A stretch of DNA of 64,000 nt from Wyeomyia smithii (lineage: Eukaryota > Arthropoda > Insecta > Diptera > Culicidae), in NCBI RefSeq assembly GCF_029784165.1, contig NC_073696.1, positions 263,048,494 to 263,112,493 of the forward strand. The letters run 5' to 3'. The notes beneath the pieces are model-generated. The model was given only the letters and a program-made list of their open reading frames with translations, was not told the DNA's origin and did no database searches. This document shows positions 43,628 through 56,240 of this stretch, piece after piece. Both the position numbers and the translations under genes were made by a program. Numbering within the stretch: the first letter of the stretch is position 1; each line of letters starts with the position of its first letter.

Positions 43628-46600
43628 ATGTCTCCGCCAGGCAACGGAATTTTCGTTGTTCGGGGCGAAATGTCCACCCTGACGACAGCGATGCGACGTG
43701 GCTCTCGGTGGAGCTCCAATTCCTATCAGGTCAGTAAAAATTGGGTGCATATGGTTAACCAATGACGATTGCAATGCGATTTTAGTGTACTGAAATTACG
43801 ATATTCGTGTTTTTAGGATGACGAAAAGGATGTGCTGCTGAAAAATTTCCATGATTTAAAGGAAAAGCTGCTACAGGTGGAAGATTTACGCTTAGTTGAA
43901 CCGGGAGTGTTTTTGGGACCGTTTCTAGAGGTTATTCGCTCGGAGGAAACCACTGGGCCAGTAACCAGCTTGGCGCTGTCAGCAGTTAATAAATTCCTTT
44001 CCTACGGATTGATTGACCCAACCCATTCGACGCTGGCCGCAACGGTGGAAAGAATCGCCGATGCCGTGACACACGCACGGTTTGTAGGAACCGATCAAAC
44101 ATCCGACGGGGTCGTGCTAATGAAGATTGTGCAAGTATTACGAACACTGGTCTTAAGCCCGGAAGGAAGCGCTCTATCCAATGAAAGTGTATGCGACATC
44201 ATACTGAGCTGCTTCCGTTTGTGCTTCGAACCACGACTCAATGAATTGGTTCGAAAGACGGCAGAAAATGCGTTACGCGATATCGTTTTGCTGCTTTTTA
44301 TGCGACTGCCACAGTTTGTGGAAGGTGGTAATTTTAACCTTAGGTCGCTGAAAATGCGTTCCAGCTCAATAGATCAATCTAGCAAAAAGAGAAAAAACAG
44401 TAAAGTTGAACTTAAACCTCTGGCAGCTAATCCAAAAATTGTAACCAGCGAGGATAGCAATCAAACGGAAGTGGAACCAACAACTCCGGTAGTTAATAAT
44501 GCCCCAAAAGGCTTGAAGCCCCATCCACTGTCGACTACTCCGGCAACACCAGCCGGGCCGATCGTAGATATGCAAGGAACGATTTCGCAAACCCCAAAAA
44601 GCAGTCTAGATTTGAAACAAGACCCTATCGTAGAGGATACAGAGACTCAGGATCCAACCCAAGATGCGGTGCAACATCCAGAAGTAGAGGATTCCCCAGC
44701 AGAGTCTTTCGTAAATTCCGTAGGAGTGCGTTTCACTCACCAGCAGGACGAACAAGTTTCCAGCACATCTCCACACCTCCCTTATGGATTACCGTGCATT
44801 AGAGAGTTGTTCCTCTTTCTTATATCTTTGTGCAATCCACTGGACAAACAAAACACAGATGTGATGATCCATATGGGTCTAACGCTGCTGACTGTAACGT
44901 TTGAAGTCGGGGCGGATAGTATAGGAAAATACGATTCACTTTTGGCCATCGTTAGAGATGATTTGTGCAAGAATCTGTTCGCACTGTTAGCGACAGAACG
45001 CATATCAATTTTCGCTGCCGACTTGCAGCTTTGCTTTCTGTTGTTTGAATCATTGCGCTCCCAGCTAAAGTTTCAACTCGAGTATTACCTGACCAAGCTG
45101 GCCGATCTGATCGTGAATGAAAACCCGCGCATTCTGTACGAAGCGCGGGAACTTGCTCTGGACAATCTTCTGCAGTTGTGGCGAATACCGGGCTTCGCGG
45201 CAGAACTTTACATCAACTACGATTGCGATCTGTACTGTTCGAATCTTTTCGACGACTTGACCAAACTGCTATCGAAGAATACCCTATCGGCAACGCATTC
45301 GATCTACAGCGTTCACACGCTTTCGTTGGACGCCCTGCTGACGATAATCGGCGCAATCGAACGCAACTGTGTGCAGGCTAAAAATGGCGAAAAAACAACT
45401 TACATTCGTCACTCGCGAAACAACTCCAGCGTAGATAGAATTGTGTTGGAAACGACTGCATCGCTAGATCTCAGCTCCGCTAGCGGAGCCCAGGGTAGGT
45501 TGTGTTGTACTTTTAGCTTGTAAGGTCTTTAATCAATTCCATACCGTTGTAGATCCCGACGTTAGCGACGTAGTCGTAGAAAGCATCAACAAATACCTAA
45601 AGTCTAGTCAGAACGAGGACCGTTTGCGGCAGATCGTTCGACCGGAGGTTGCCAAAAGCGCACCCGTGCTCAGCCAGGAGGAACTGGCCGCCATCAAGAA
45701 AAAGAAACGTTTGCTCACGCAGGGCACGGATCTGTTCAACCAGCGACCGGAGAAGGGAATTCTGTTTTTGCAGGAAAACGGTTTGCTAAATGCAACACTG
45801 GATCCGCTCGAGATCGCTCACTTTTTACGGGAGAACTCCGGTCTGGACAAGAAGATGATCGGGGAATATATAAGCAAAAAGAAGAACGTCGAAAGTCGAA
45901 TACTGGAGGTGTTTGTAAAGTCGTTCGATTTCGCCGGGCTAACCATCGATCAAGCGTTGAGATTATACCTGGAGACGTTCCGACTGCCCGGGGAGGCTCC
46001 GTTGATTTTCCTGGTGATGGAGCATTTTGCCGATCACTGGCATGTGAGTAATTTTTTGTTTTTAAATTTGCAAAATATATTGTTTTTTCTTAATTCTTTT
46101 GATAGAAATGTAACAACGAACCGTTCGCAAATACGGATGCAGCCTTTCGGCTTGCATATGCCATCATAATGCTGAACATGGATCAGCATAATTACAATGC
46201 AAAGCGGTTGAATGTGCCAATGACGGTGGACGATTTCTTGAAGAATCTGCGAGGGTTGAATGGAAATTCTGATTTTGACCAGCAGATGCTTATCAATGTG
46301 TACCATTCTATCAGGTGAGGTTTTCCGAAATTTTGATTATGCCTTGCGCTAAATGCAACTTCTTTAGAAACGAGGAAATCGTCATGCCAGCTGAGCAAAC
46401 AGGCGTGGTTCGCGAGAATTACTTGTGGAAGGTTTTACTGCGTCGCGGTGCCACTAAGGATGGCGTATTTCAGCACGTGTTTAGCCCAAACCACGATCGG
46501 GAACTGTTCCGCATCATTCAGGGCTCAACGCTGGCAGCGCTGAGTTTCATTTTCGATAAAAGTCCCGACAACACGCAGCTTTACCAGAAAGCTATGAACG

Positions 46601-49600
46601 GATTTATAAAATCGGCGGTGATCGCTTCGCACTACGATCTGCACGGTGATTTTGACGCGCTGGTGCTGACTTTGTGCAAGTTTACCAGTTTGCTGAATCC
46701 TCCGGCCGATGCACACGAGATCACGACCAACGTCATGTTTGGACAGAATGCGAAAGCACAGCTAGCGATGAGAACGGTGTTCGCATTGATTCACGATCAC
46801 GGTGATTGCATGAGGGAAGGATGGAAGCACATCGTGGATGTCGTTTTGCAACTATTTAGGTGAGTGGAATTGAGGTAATTGATTGAACTATTAAGTCACA
46901 CAGTTCTTATAGGCTCAAACTTCTGCCGAAAAGTCTCATGGAAGCCGAGGACTTTTGTGAAGCCGGTGGAAAGGTGGTTCTTGTTCGCGATCGAAATCAG
47001 CTGCCGAAAACGGACACTAGCCTGCTGAGCAGTTTGTACTCGTACCTGAGCAACGACAGCCAAAGGCAGCCCTCTTACGAAGAACAGGAAATCATTAAGC
47101 TGTCCAAACGTTGCATAAAGGAGTGCCAAATCGAGCAGATCGTGAACGAGTCCAAATTTCTCCAGTTTGAATCGCTGGTAGAGCTTGTTAACAATCTACT
47201 GGGAATGATGAAGCCTCCCGAGAGCCACAAATCAGTTGGACTCCCCTACGCTGAAAATACGGTAGTATTTCTGCTGGAGCTTTTGGTGAAGATTTTGATC
47301 CAGAACAGAGATCGTTTACTTCCTCTCTGGAAGTCATGCCAAGATCAGCTGTATCTTCTGCTGATAGGCTCTTCCACGTACGATTATACGAACCTGCTGC
47401 AGAGAACCACTGTTGCATTGTTAAAGCTGGCCATTTACCTTATGCGCAACGAAGAAATTTGCTCTACGATTCTCCAGAGCCTTCGCATGCTGCTAATGCT
47501 GAAGCCAGCGGTTATTTTGTCAATATCAAAGCCGATTTCGATCGGCATGTACGAACTGCTGAAGACCAGCGCACAGAACATACACTCCGAAACTGACTGG
47601 ATAATAGTGTTCACCATTCTAGAGTGCGTTGGAGCAGGTGCTATGCCGCCAGAGTACGACGAGGCACCCTCTATTTCCGGCGCAAAATCTGATGGTGCCC
47701 TCAGTAGCGAGGAAGATTCTGGACTCCCCGATCGAGGTTACATTTCTGATTCAGAAATCAACACCATAAAGAACTCTTCAAATACATGCACCCCATTAAT
47801 CAGTCCCACCGGTGATAACTGGATCCTGGTTAACAAGGACGCAGACATTGTGTCGTCCCGATCGTCGTCGCCGAAACACTCGATCCAGTATCGCTGCAAG
47901 CTGCTTGAGCATTCTCCTTTTGCATTGGTGAAGTGCTGGGAAAGTTTGGCGTTCATCGTCCGGAATGTGGCTCACATAACTCCGTACAATTTCGAGAGTT
48001 GTGTTCGCTGCATTCGCACTTTCGTGGAGGCATCTATGAATGATGGCAGCTCGAAACGACGCAGGCAGCGTGGTGCGGGCAGCGGGAAAAATTCCCGCAA
48101 TCGAAATCGCAAAAACGACAGCAGCGACAGCGAGACCGAGGATCTTCCGGAGGCTTATCAGTCCATCTCGATCCAGCTGCTAGATTTGATGCACACGTTG
48201 CACACTCGAACGGCACAAATTTTCCGCTGGTGGGCCGAAGAAGGTGGTTCGCTGCCGCAGTGCTCTGCTCTGTGGTCCCAAGGCTGGTGTCCACTGTTGC
48301 AGGGAATTGCTCGGTTGGCGACCGATCAGCGTCGGCAGGTTAGTAAGGTTTATTTGTTTAAAAATGGTTTATGATTGTTCAGTTTATTTTTTTTGTAAAG
48401 GTTCGAACGAGTGCAATCACCTGTCTTCAACGGGCTTTACTGGTACAGGATCTGCAAACCCTTACCGGATTGGAGTGGGCTGGTTGTTTCAAACAGGTAA
48501 GTCTGATATTCAATTCAAGACAATATCCGATCGCTAATCCTCGGTACTTTGCGTTTATTCAGGTTTTATTTCCCCTGCTATCCGAGCTGCTCGGTGAGAA
48601 GCCAGCAAAACCGGCAGATGCCGGCTTGCTGGAGGAATCCCGCATGAGAACTGCCACTATCATGTCCAAGGTATTTCTGCATCACCTTACGCCTCTGATC
48701 GCTCTGCCAGGTTTCAACGACCTGTGGCTGGAGATTCTGGAATATTTCGAACGTTTTATGAAAATCGGATCCGACATGCTGTACGAAGCGGTGCTAGAAA
48801 GTTTAAAAAATATGCTGCTGGTCATGCATTCGGTAAGCGCTTTAGTTCACGTTTAAGTTTAGCGAGTAAAACCGCACTTTTTTGCGTTACAGGTTTGTGT
48901 GTTCCACAATAGTGACGGAGTGACACATTCTACATTATGGGATGTAACATGGCAGCGTATTTCCGGATTTTTGCCCCATCTCAAAGATGAACTTTTTAAA
49001 ACCGACCGTGAGTTTTTTAATTTTGTGTAAATTAAGCCAACATTAATGAATAAATCTTCTAGCCTCGGATTCGAAACCCAATTTTACAGTCGCAGCAGTA
49101 TCAATGGCACCGTCATCACCTGTGCCGATTTCTGCGCCAACAAATACCACGCAATCAACCCCACAAATCCTTTCGAGTTCTCCAATGGAAGGTGTGCGTG
49201 TAGCGACCGGAGCGAACAATCTACTGATCAATAATACAACCATAAGCCACCCGCCAATAATACCGCAAATTCCGTTAGATGCGCCTGTCCCCGCGCTAAT
49301 AGCGCAATCCGATCCACCTCTAACAACTGAGGCAGCAACTTTCTCCCCAGAACCGCAGGAACTCCAAGCGGCAGACATGAATCGCTATTCCAACATCATC
49401 GAGCTGCCAATCACCCCATCCCCGCCACCCTTCATATCGGAACAACTGCCTGAGTCCGACCAAAGACCCGAGCAGAACTTACCCGAGCAAACCCAACAAT
49501 CACCGGTTCCGCTAAGCCATCTGCTGGCGAAAAATCAATACCCTTCTCTCAATAACGTACCAATCGGCATTGCCCAAAGCTTCGCGCCCATGTTCGTGCA

Positions 49601-49847
49601 ACCTACTGCGAATCCGCCGGAAGGTGCGGATATTTACAGCGACTACATCAAGGATCCGTACAATCTAACGCTGCAGCTCGAGCAAAATGCGAACGGTACA
49701 GCGGCGCCGGCACCCAGTCAAGCGCAGGCCGAAACAACGCCTCAGCCGCCGCCAAATGTGATGCAATCCACCAACTACTTCAGCACGATCCAATTCGGAA
49801 CGGGACGGATACCGCCAGGTTCGGAATTTTTGTTCGGTGAACCATAG
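43628..49847 (+). CDS. garz: Gartenzwerg/GBF1, Sec7-domain Arf guanine-nucleotide exchange factor
   Basis: Ten exons: 43628-43729, 43817-45494, 45553-46043, 46106-46314, 46368-46859, 46913-48338, 48401-48496, 48563-48832, 48893-49007 and 49063-49847. All introns are GT-AG and in phase, giving 1887 residues (human GBF1 is about 1860). The N-terminus GIFVVRGEMSTLTTAMRR and exon 2 match the DCB/HUS region, with an acidic low-complexity insert at about 190-310. The Sec7 domain spans about 640-830, with the catalytic glutamate in FRLPGEAP at residue 741. Helical HDS regions follow, and the last exon codes a Pro/Gln/Asn-rich tail. The protein loads GTP onto Arf1 at the cis-Golgi to recruit the COPI coat. 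The start is set by homology; an upstream in-frame ATG at 43538 is less likely. Confidence 0.97.
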
Positions 49848-50372
49848 GCCAATGCAGCGATAGAAAGCGGACGACCGAAGGGAACATGCTTCTAATGCGT
49901 ACTTTTCTCTTCTCTTCACATTCCTTGCATGCTTTCACTGGATATTTCATATGGTCGCAAATCAGCAGAATCCGACGAAGACTAAGGAATACGAGAACGG
50001 GGCATTTCTCATAACGGTTATAATTTAAAGTATAGTTAGTGAAAAAACTATTAGAAAAAAAAACGAACGTTTGCGTTTAGCTAAGAACAAACATATGATA
50101 GAAAGCATAGATGGAATTCTGATCCTATTCCCGCTGAGCTAAACATCGGACAATTAAGTAGATGTTCTTCACATTTGTATTAAGTACCACTTGATGAAAC
50201 TGTTGATATCTACTATAAAACTATTATCCATTCTATACAAATGTGAAAGGAAGAAGGAAGAGACATAAATGTTGGCTAGGGTTCAAAGACAGACCCCAGA
50301 CTTGTAGAGAGGTATTCTTTTTGTTAATATTTTTTTAGAGTTATGTGCACTAAGCAGTCGTTTTACAATGAT
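49848..50372 (+). other. garz: 3' untranslated region of garz
   Basis: No other gene lies here. The nearest plus-strand AATAAA is at 50422-50427, past the 3' end of the convergent gene, so the two transcripts may overlap at their tails. Confidence 0.65.
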
Positions 50373-50378
50373 TTTATT
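50373..50378 (-). terminator. Poly(A) signal of the UPF0235 gene
   Basis: TTTATT on the plus strand (AATAAA on the minus strand), 79 nt past the stop codon. Confidence 0.65.
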
Positions 50379-50421
50379 CGTTGGAGGAAAAAGTATAAAT
50401 ATACACGTAGAATGTGAGGAA

Positions 50422-50427
50422 AATAAA
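50422..50427 (+). terminator. garz: Candidate poly(A) signal of garz
   Basis: AATAAA inside the 3' UTR region of the convergent gene. Its use would give antisense tail overlap of about 50 nt or more. Confidence 0.5.
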
Positions 50428-50456
50428 AGAAAAAGTATGTAGCTAAAACCGACGGA

Positions 50457-51123
50457 TTACGTTTGTTGAGCTTCCTTCCGAAAACACTCCAGCACCTGTT
50501 CCGGGGTGCGGCATCCTTTCTCCAGTACCACCGTTTTCTGGCGGGACTTGGAGCCCTTGTCCAAACTGACGTCACTTTTGCGCAGTTCCAGCAACTTAGC
50601 CAGGTATTTGACTAGTTCGGTGTTGGCTTCGCCGTCGATTGGTGGAGCAGCTTGATATCGGAAAAAACATTGGATAATTATTGTTATTTTTATTATAGTA
50701 AATAGTACAACAGTAGACGTCTATCTATGTTGTCTGTGCTATATTTTTGCAGGTATGTAACGAGTATTTAGTTATTGAGACAATTTTTAGTTTTTGAATT
50801 AAAAAATGGCTTCTAATCTGAGGGTCCTGTCAACTCCAAGACGAGTTTTCTTCAAAACTTCTTCGGTGATCAAAACACAAAACAAACTTACCAATCTGTA
50901 CTCCAACACCATCTTCGTGGATATCAGTTATTCCGTTAAACTTGGCTCCCGGCTTTGCCTGAATCTTGATCATCACAGCTCCTGTTTTGGGATCTACGTA
51001 GACCGGTCCTTGTGTCTGTTGTGCTGCAGCAGCCGTAGTTCCAACCTGCTTACCGGCATTTTTCGCAGTTTTCGATGCTTTCGACTTACTGGACATGTCG
51101 CGGAAAAGCTGCAATATTTTCAT
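50457..51123 (-). CDS. UPF0235 / DUF167 family protein (C15orf40 homologue)
   Basis: Two exons, 51123-50892 and 50650-50457, joined by a GT-AG intron, code 141 residues from the ATG at 51123. A lysine/serine/alanine-rich N-terminus (MSSKSKASKTAKNAGK) is followed by the YggU-like domain: VYVDPKTGAVMIKIQAKPGA, then APPIDGEANTELVKYLAKLL, LRKSDVSLDKGSKSRQKTVV and CRTPEQVLECFRKEA. This fits the C15orf40 family in length and order. The biochemical role of the family is not established. The gene converges with garz and diverges from the dehydrogenase gene at 51523, leaving a 400-bp shared upstream region. Confidence 0.93.
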
Positions 51124-51522
51124 ACCTTGCGAAGGGTATTCTGATAAAAGAAACTGCACAATTAAACCACGATTACCGGTTGAAATCAGTTCATGTTTTG
51201 TTTACGTTGCTTTACATATTTTTAGCATTGCTTTGTGGTGTATTTTTCGAGCACTTTTTGCTCGAATCAATACACACATCGGTTTGTCGATGTGTTGCAA
51301 TCATTTTACAAATCAATCATAAAAATAATAGTTTATACAATAAACACAAAGGCAAACCCAGCTGTAGCCATCGAATTCGACCCATCGGTGCTACTCCAAT
51401 AGTCAGATAAGCAAGATAAATCTTTGAGCAAAATTCTCTCAAACCCTACACTGCATTGTTCCAAAATCAGCTGACGCGTTCCCTTGTTATCAATACATAC
51501 ACGGTAGGTAAGTACATATAGA
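51124..51522. promoter_or_regulatory. Divergent promoter region
   Basis: A 399-bp gap separates the start codons of the minus-strand UPF0235 gene and the plus-strand dehydrogenase gene. Both promoters must lie here or overlap the 5' exons. No TATA box is obvious at either end. Confidence 0.55.
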
Positions 51523-52774
51523 ATGAATATCTTCTTCCGTCCACGCGTCCTACGGACAGTGTCAAACGTGATTGTGAACAGCAGTAGTGTCATTCCGAGC
51601 AGCGCTCGTCATCCTTGGTTAGTGGCTACCGAAGCTCCGCCACCGATAGCATTGCAAATCAGTCACAGGACGTACTGCTATTTCAACATGAAGCCCAAGG
51701 TTTACATTACCCGAAACGATTATCCCCGCATTGGGTTGGATCTGCTGAAAGAGGAGTGAGTATTGTACGTTTTTTTGGTGCTTCTATATTGTATCCCAGC
51801 CAACCTATCGAAACAGGTGTGACCTTTCAATCTGGGATGAAGGTTATCCGGTTCCGCGTGATGAGTTCCTCAGAAATGTCGCTGGAAAGGATGCAATTTT
51901 CTGCTCCCTAAACGATCGAATCGACAAAGAACTACTGGATCAGGCTGGACCAAGCCTGAAGGTCGTGTCTACCATTTCGGTTGGGTATGGATTAATTAAA
52001 CAATTTTGCTATATTTACTAATCCTAGACTTCCTCTTTGGCTAGCTTTGACCACATCGATGTGAAGCAATGTCGCGAGCGAGGTATTCGTATCGGTTACA
52101 CACCGGACGTGCTAACGGATGCGACTGCTGAGCTTACGGTGGCGTTACTGCTTGCGACTACCAGAAGATTGTTCGAAGCTAACAAGGAAGTTCACAACGG
52201 CGGTTGGAAGAGCTGGTCACCGATGTGGATGTGCGGTTCGGGTATAAAAAATTCTGTCGTCGGTATTCTTGGATTCGGTCGCATCGGACAGGAGGTTGCC
52301 AAACGGTTAGCTCCTTTCAAACCACTGCGAATCCAGTTTACCAGCCGATCGGATAAGTGCATGACAGCAGACGAGCTTGGAGCTAGCCAGGTTCCCTTCG
52401 ATGATCTTATTGAGACAAGCGATTTCATCATCATATGCTGCTCGTACAACACGGAGACGGCCAATCTGTTTAATGATTCCGTCTTTTCTAGAATGAAGCC
52501 TTCGACCATTCTAGTGAACACAAGCCGGGGAGGAATTGTTGAGCAACACGATCTGATACATGCCCTGAAGGCAGGCAAGATTCGAGCTGCCGGTTTAGAT
52601 GTAACGACTCCAGAACCGCTTCCCTTGGACAGTCCACTGCTACAGATGAGCAACGTTGTCGTTCTGCCTCACATAGCCAGTGCCGACGTGGAAACGCGTA
52701 CCGAGATGTCTCGCATAACTGCTTGCAACATCCTTGCCGGGTTGAAGGGTGTTAAAATGATTTCGGAACTTTAA
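51523..52774 (+). CDS. D-2-hydroxyacid dehydrogenase, glyoxylate/hydroxypyruvate reductase type
   Basis: Three exons, 51523-51755, 51817-51984 and 52045-52774, code 376 residues. From the internal Met of MKPKVYITRND (about residue 56) the protein would be 321 residues, close to the ~328 of human GRHPR. The 55-residue extension is basic and Ser/Val-rich with an RTVSNVIVNSSS stretch and could be a mitochondrial leader. The Rossmann motif GILGFGRIG lies near residue 207. The catalytic triad is visible as Arg in VNTSRGG (about 293), Glu in TTPEPLP (about 323) and His in LPHIAS (about 343). The family reduces glyoxylate and hydroxypyruvate with NAD(P)H. Substrate choice within the family cannot be read from sequence alone. 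Confidence 0.93.
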
Positions 52775-52786
52775 AAACGCTCGATC

Positions 52787-52792
52787 AATAAA
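52787..52792 (+). terminator. Poly(A) signal of the dehydrogenase gene
   Basis: AATAAA begins 12 nt after the TAA stop codon. Confidence 0.75.
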
Positions 52793-52826
52793 GTTAAGCA
52801 ATGTTCAATCCGTTGAGAGCATGTAA

Positions 52827-52832
52827 TTTATT
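52827..52832 (-). terminator. Poly(A) signal of LSm3
   Basis: TTTATT on the plus strand, 36 nt beyond the LSm3 stop. It lies only 35 nt from the poly(A) signal of the convergent dehydrogenase gene. Confidence 0.65.
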
Positions 52833-52867
52833 AGTGTCTTACGTGTAACGATCCGAACTTCTGGGGC

Positions 52868-53290
52868 TTAGCTACCTACGCGCATCGGCGGGGAAACAAG
52901 GATGACGCCATCCCCTCGAACGAACAGCATAGGAATGGTGCGCTTCGTAGTCTTGTACACCTCTTCGTAGGTTTCTTCGTCGATTTCCACCGTTGTTACC
53001 GTTTCCTCTGCATCTCCCAGTACCATGTTCAGATGTTGGTCAAACGCCTACGGTTTAAAGCAGTGACAAAATTAAATCGTATTGCATTCATTAATACTTA
53101 CGTGTAGACGTCCTCTCAGCTCACGTTCGTTTCGCATTTTAACGTAGATTTTCTCATCCAAACTGAGGCGAATCAAATCCAAGGGCTCCTTCACCGGAAT
53201 GATTGGCATCTATGCATAAAATACAATTTTTATTATTAATACAAAAAGAAAGGGTTGTAAAATAACTCAAACCTGTTCCTCTTCGGCCAT
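52868..53290 (-). CDS. LSm3: U6 snRNA-associated Sm-like protein LSm3
   Basis: Three exons on the minus strand, 53290-53273, 53209-53102 and 53047-52868, joined by GT-AG introns, code 101 residues (human LSm3 has 102). The first exon encodes only MAEEEQ. The Sm1 motif is spread over LSLDEKIYVKMRNERELRGR and AFDQHLNMVLGD. The Sm2 motif is MLFVRGDGVILVSPP. LSm3 is part of the LSm2-8 ring on U6 snRNA in the nucleus and the LSm1-7 ring in cytoplasmic mRNA decay. It converges on the dehydrogenase gene with a gap of 93 bp between stop codons. Confidence 0.96.
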
Positions 53291-53299
53291 TGTTTTTTT

Positions 53300-54045
53300 T
53301 TTTATAAATATAATATTATAATCAATTCAGTTCAATGAATGAAGTAAACGTTTAAAAGAATCGCAGTATAAATCACGATTGTATGTTTTTTTTTTTTTGG
53401 TGTTTCCTTCGTTTCCTCAAGGCGCGTATAGCCTCAGCACGCGTCAAGGCGTCAACAAAAACTGCTCGATGTTTGCTATTGAAGTATTTCTGCTCGATTG
53501 TTTTTTTGCGGTTTCTGATGTTTCTGACAGCAAGAATTGTCATTTATATCGCAAAATAATAGAGGTGCTCATGACCCGGCAGCAACTTCAATCAGTAAAT
53601 CATCAGAAGGGCGAAGCTTGCAATGATTCTCAGAAAAAGCCAAATTTTCTACTCATGAATACAATTTTCTACTCATACATAATATAGATAAAAATTTACG
53701 GTTTCATAATACATTCGGCATTAAAAATGCAAAAGACAGCTCAACAAAATCAGATTGATCTAGAGACCAGCGGTGGAAAAAAATCACCTCTAGCGATTTT
53801 TAATACATATAAAGCAAGCCTAAGATGCGTTGATATCGTTGATATCGCCGTCAGTATGCGAATAAAAAAGAATCGGTGTTGGTGCACTCTCTTTGCTTTC
53901 CTTCTTACGATATTTTTTTATCATTAGTGAATACCACAACACGTGGTTCTCAATGTGCACAACTCGGTATATGAAGTTATTCGTCCCAGTTTTCCACAAA
54001 GGGAATAGATCGTGTTATATTCGTTATTGTCGTACTCATACACAC
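53300..54045. other. Gene-free stretch, LSm3 promoter side
   Basis: The promoter of LSm3 should lie in the first few hundred bases. No further exon, RNA gene or element was identified. Confidence 0.5.
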
Positions 54046-54534
54046 TTAAGGTGAAACGGGATTGTGGTCTTTTCCTATCCAGCTTTTTACGCACCATAAT
54101 GGCGGTCGCTATAATGCGTGTTCGTAATATGCGAACCTCTCTTCTTACGTCAGATTTGTGATTTCTGTAAAATTGGCACCACAAATGTTGCCAGATATAT
54201 TTCTCTTTTGATAAAATATATGAAGACTTCAAACTGACGTAAGCAGAGTTGTCAAAAGGGTGGGTAAATTATTACGAACTTTGCATTACAGCGTCCGCCG
54301 TTATGGCGCGTAAAAAGCTGGATACAATTTTGAGTTTAGAGTTCTTTTACTTTTGTGGTTTGAGCGTAAAAAATTCGGCTTCCACTAAATAAACAGCACT
54401 CAAATTGCTACTTCAGGCATGCAACAGTTGTGAAAACAATTGATCAAAGTTTCATGTACGTAGTCTTCATAAATCAAGTAAAAATTAGATTGCAAAATTC
54501 GAGTTGATCGCAACCACGTCCCGTTTCACCTTAA
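54046..54534. mobile_element. TTAA-flanked MITE with GGTGAAACGGGA ends
   Basis: TTAA at 54046-54049 and 54531-54534 flank inverted GGTGAAACGGGA ends, consistent with piggyBac-type insertion. A second inverted pair lies inside (54077-54105 and 54295-54323, ATCCAGCTTTTTACGC type). The interior 54107-54270 is related to 57555-57690. It carries no gene. Confidence 0.82.
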
Positions 54535-55212
54535 TTTATCTCGGCAAACTTCCCAACAGCTGATCGAGCTCAGCGAAGTTTTTGACAAATGTCAGCAATA
54601 TCTTCCGACAAACAATCAGCAAATACATCGATCTACCGTAAACAAGCGTGTATTGACATTTTGTTTGCCGAAGTTCTTGAAAATTCTACCAACAACTTGT
54701 AGAACATTTCACTGAAATAATCAGCTGTTAAGTTCTCGGCAATAAAATCTAATAGCAAATTTCTTTATTTCACCAGCTCACTTCGTTTTGACCTGGAAGC
54801 AACCTAACTGCTGGCAAAACCCTTTTTTATTCGATCGATTTTGACCCAGTATTGACCTGGTGTGCTGCCTGAAGCGCGCTGTAAAATTTGTCAGCTTCAA
54901 CTCACCACCACACACAGAGTTGCCAAAAATTTTTTAGATTTAACTAGCAAAAACCGAAGGAAAAACTGGAAATTTGAAAAAAGTAAAAAAATGATTGTGA
55001 GAGAGCTTTTCTGTTATGGGAACAGAATCCAGTGTCAGTTGTCAGAATACAGCAACTAGATAGATAATTCTTCGCAAAAATTACTCATTTTAATCAGAAT
55101 TGTTTTGTATCGGGCTTACATTTTGTTTAAATTATGGACTGAAACATTTCCTCTATCAGCAGCAAAATTTAAAGTTACGCAATCAATCTATCTCAAAATT
55201 AAGAAAATAGAG
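54535..55212. other. Gene-free stretch
   Basis: No supported feature in this AT-rich segment. Confidence 0.45.
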
Positions 55213-55478
55213 CTTTTGAAGTAGAATACTTCTCTCAGGAAGTTCGGCTACATAGGGATGTGAAATGAAAATCTAAAACCGAAAAAAGTGATAAATATGT
55301 CCAATTTCAAATGCTAATAAATCGGCTAGTTTTCGATGGATTCCCTTCGGTTTTGCAGCAATCGATTAGAAAATCTTCTAAGATTCCTACCAAATGCAGG
55401 AAATTGCAATTTTATTATTCAAACTATTGTACTATTGAAAATTGTCAAGCCTTGTCAAAACACAAAATTTGACCTCTG

Positions 55479-55566
55479 ATTGGTCGTTATACGATTGCTT
55501 TTCCAAGCACGGTTGACAGAGTTATAGACCTAGTAAATTGGGAATGCATTTTTTGGCCTATATAAG
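55479..55566 (+). promoter_or_regulatory. CCAAT and TATA module in repeat copy A
   Basis: An inverted CCAAT (ATTGG at 55479-55483, in CTGATTGGTCGTTAT) lies about 80 bp before TATATAAG (55559-55566, in GGCCTATATAAGAGCCTG). The same two boxes at the same spacing are conserved in copy B while surrounding bases have drifted, which suggests a functional RNA polymerase II promoter of the repeat. Confidence 0.55.
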
Positions 55567-56240
55567 AGCCTGCATCTGCCTAAACCATTCATTAGGGACG
55601 AATGACCGTTTAAGGTTAAAGTCCCTTCAAAAGAAATCAATCAATAAACCAATCATAGTAGTTTTGAATGCGGGCCGAGATGGCCTTCACTTAGCAGAAG
55701 AAGTAGCGGATAGCAGCAACGTTGATAGCTGCAGCGGATATCGGCAGCAACAGGGGCAGTATCAACAACTGCGGTAGGTACAGTGGCACCTACTTCATCA
55801 AAAAGAAGTTACCTCCGTGGCAGCAACAGCCGTAATGACAGGGCCAGCTGGTGCAGTGGCACTTCCTCTAGTAAAAAGCTACCTTCGTCCGTAGCGGGCA
55901 GCATCAGTAGTAGGTACATCAGCCGGCAGTGAAAAGCTCTGCCATATTTTGGCAACACACAACCTTTTTATGAATACTGGCTATCGATCTGCTGTATCTA
56001 GTTTTTAGTGTGAAAACAGCTTTTCACTGTTGTCTGTGTGGCTTGAACCTAACTTTTGGGGTATCACAAAGATCTGATAAACATTTCATCAGATATTAAT
56101 TGAACAACTGAAGTTTGAAGAACACAAATGAATATTTGAAGTGTTAATATTTCCTCGTTTTGCGCTATAATCCAAAGTTAATTATCTTCATCTAAATGCA
56201 TACTCTGACTATTATTACGTGTTTGCGTCGCTTAGTGTTT

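Noticed and set aside
51124..51159. Longer N-terminus for the UPF0235 gene
   Set aside because: The frame there begins with GTG; the first ATG is at 51123.
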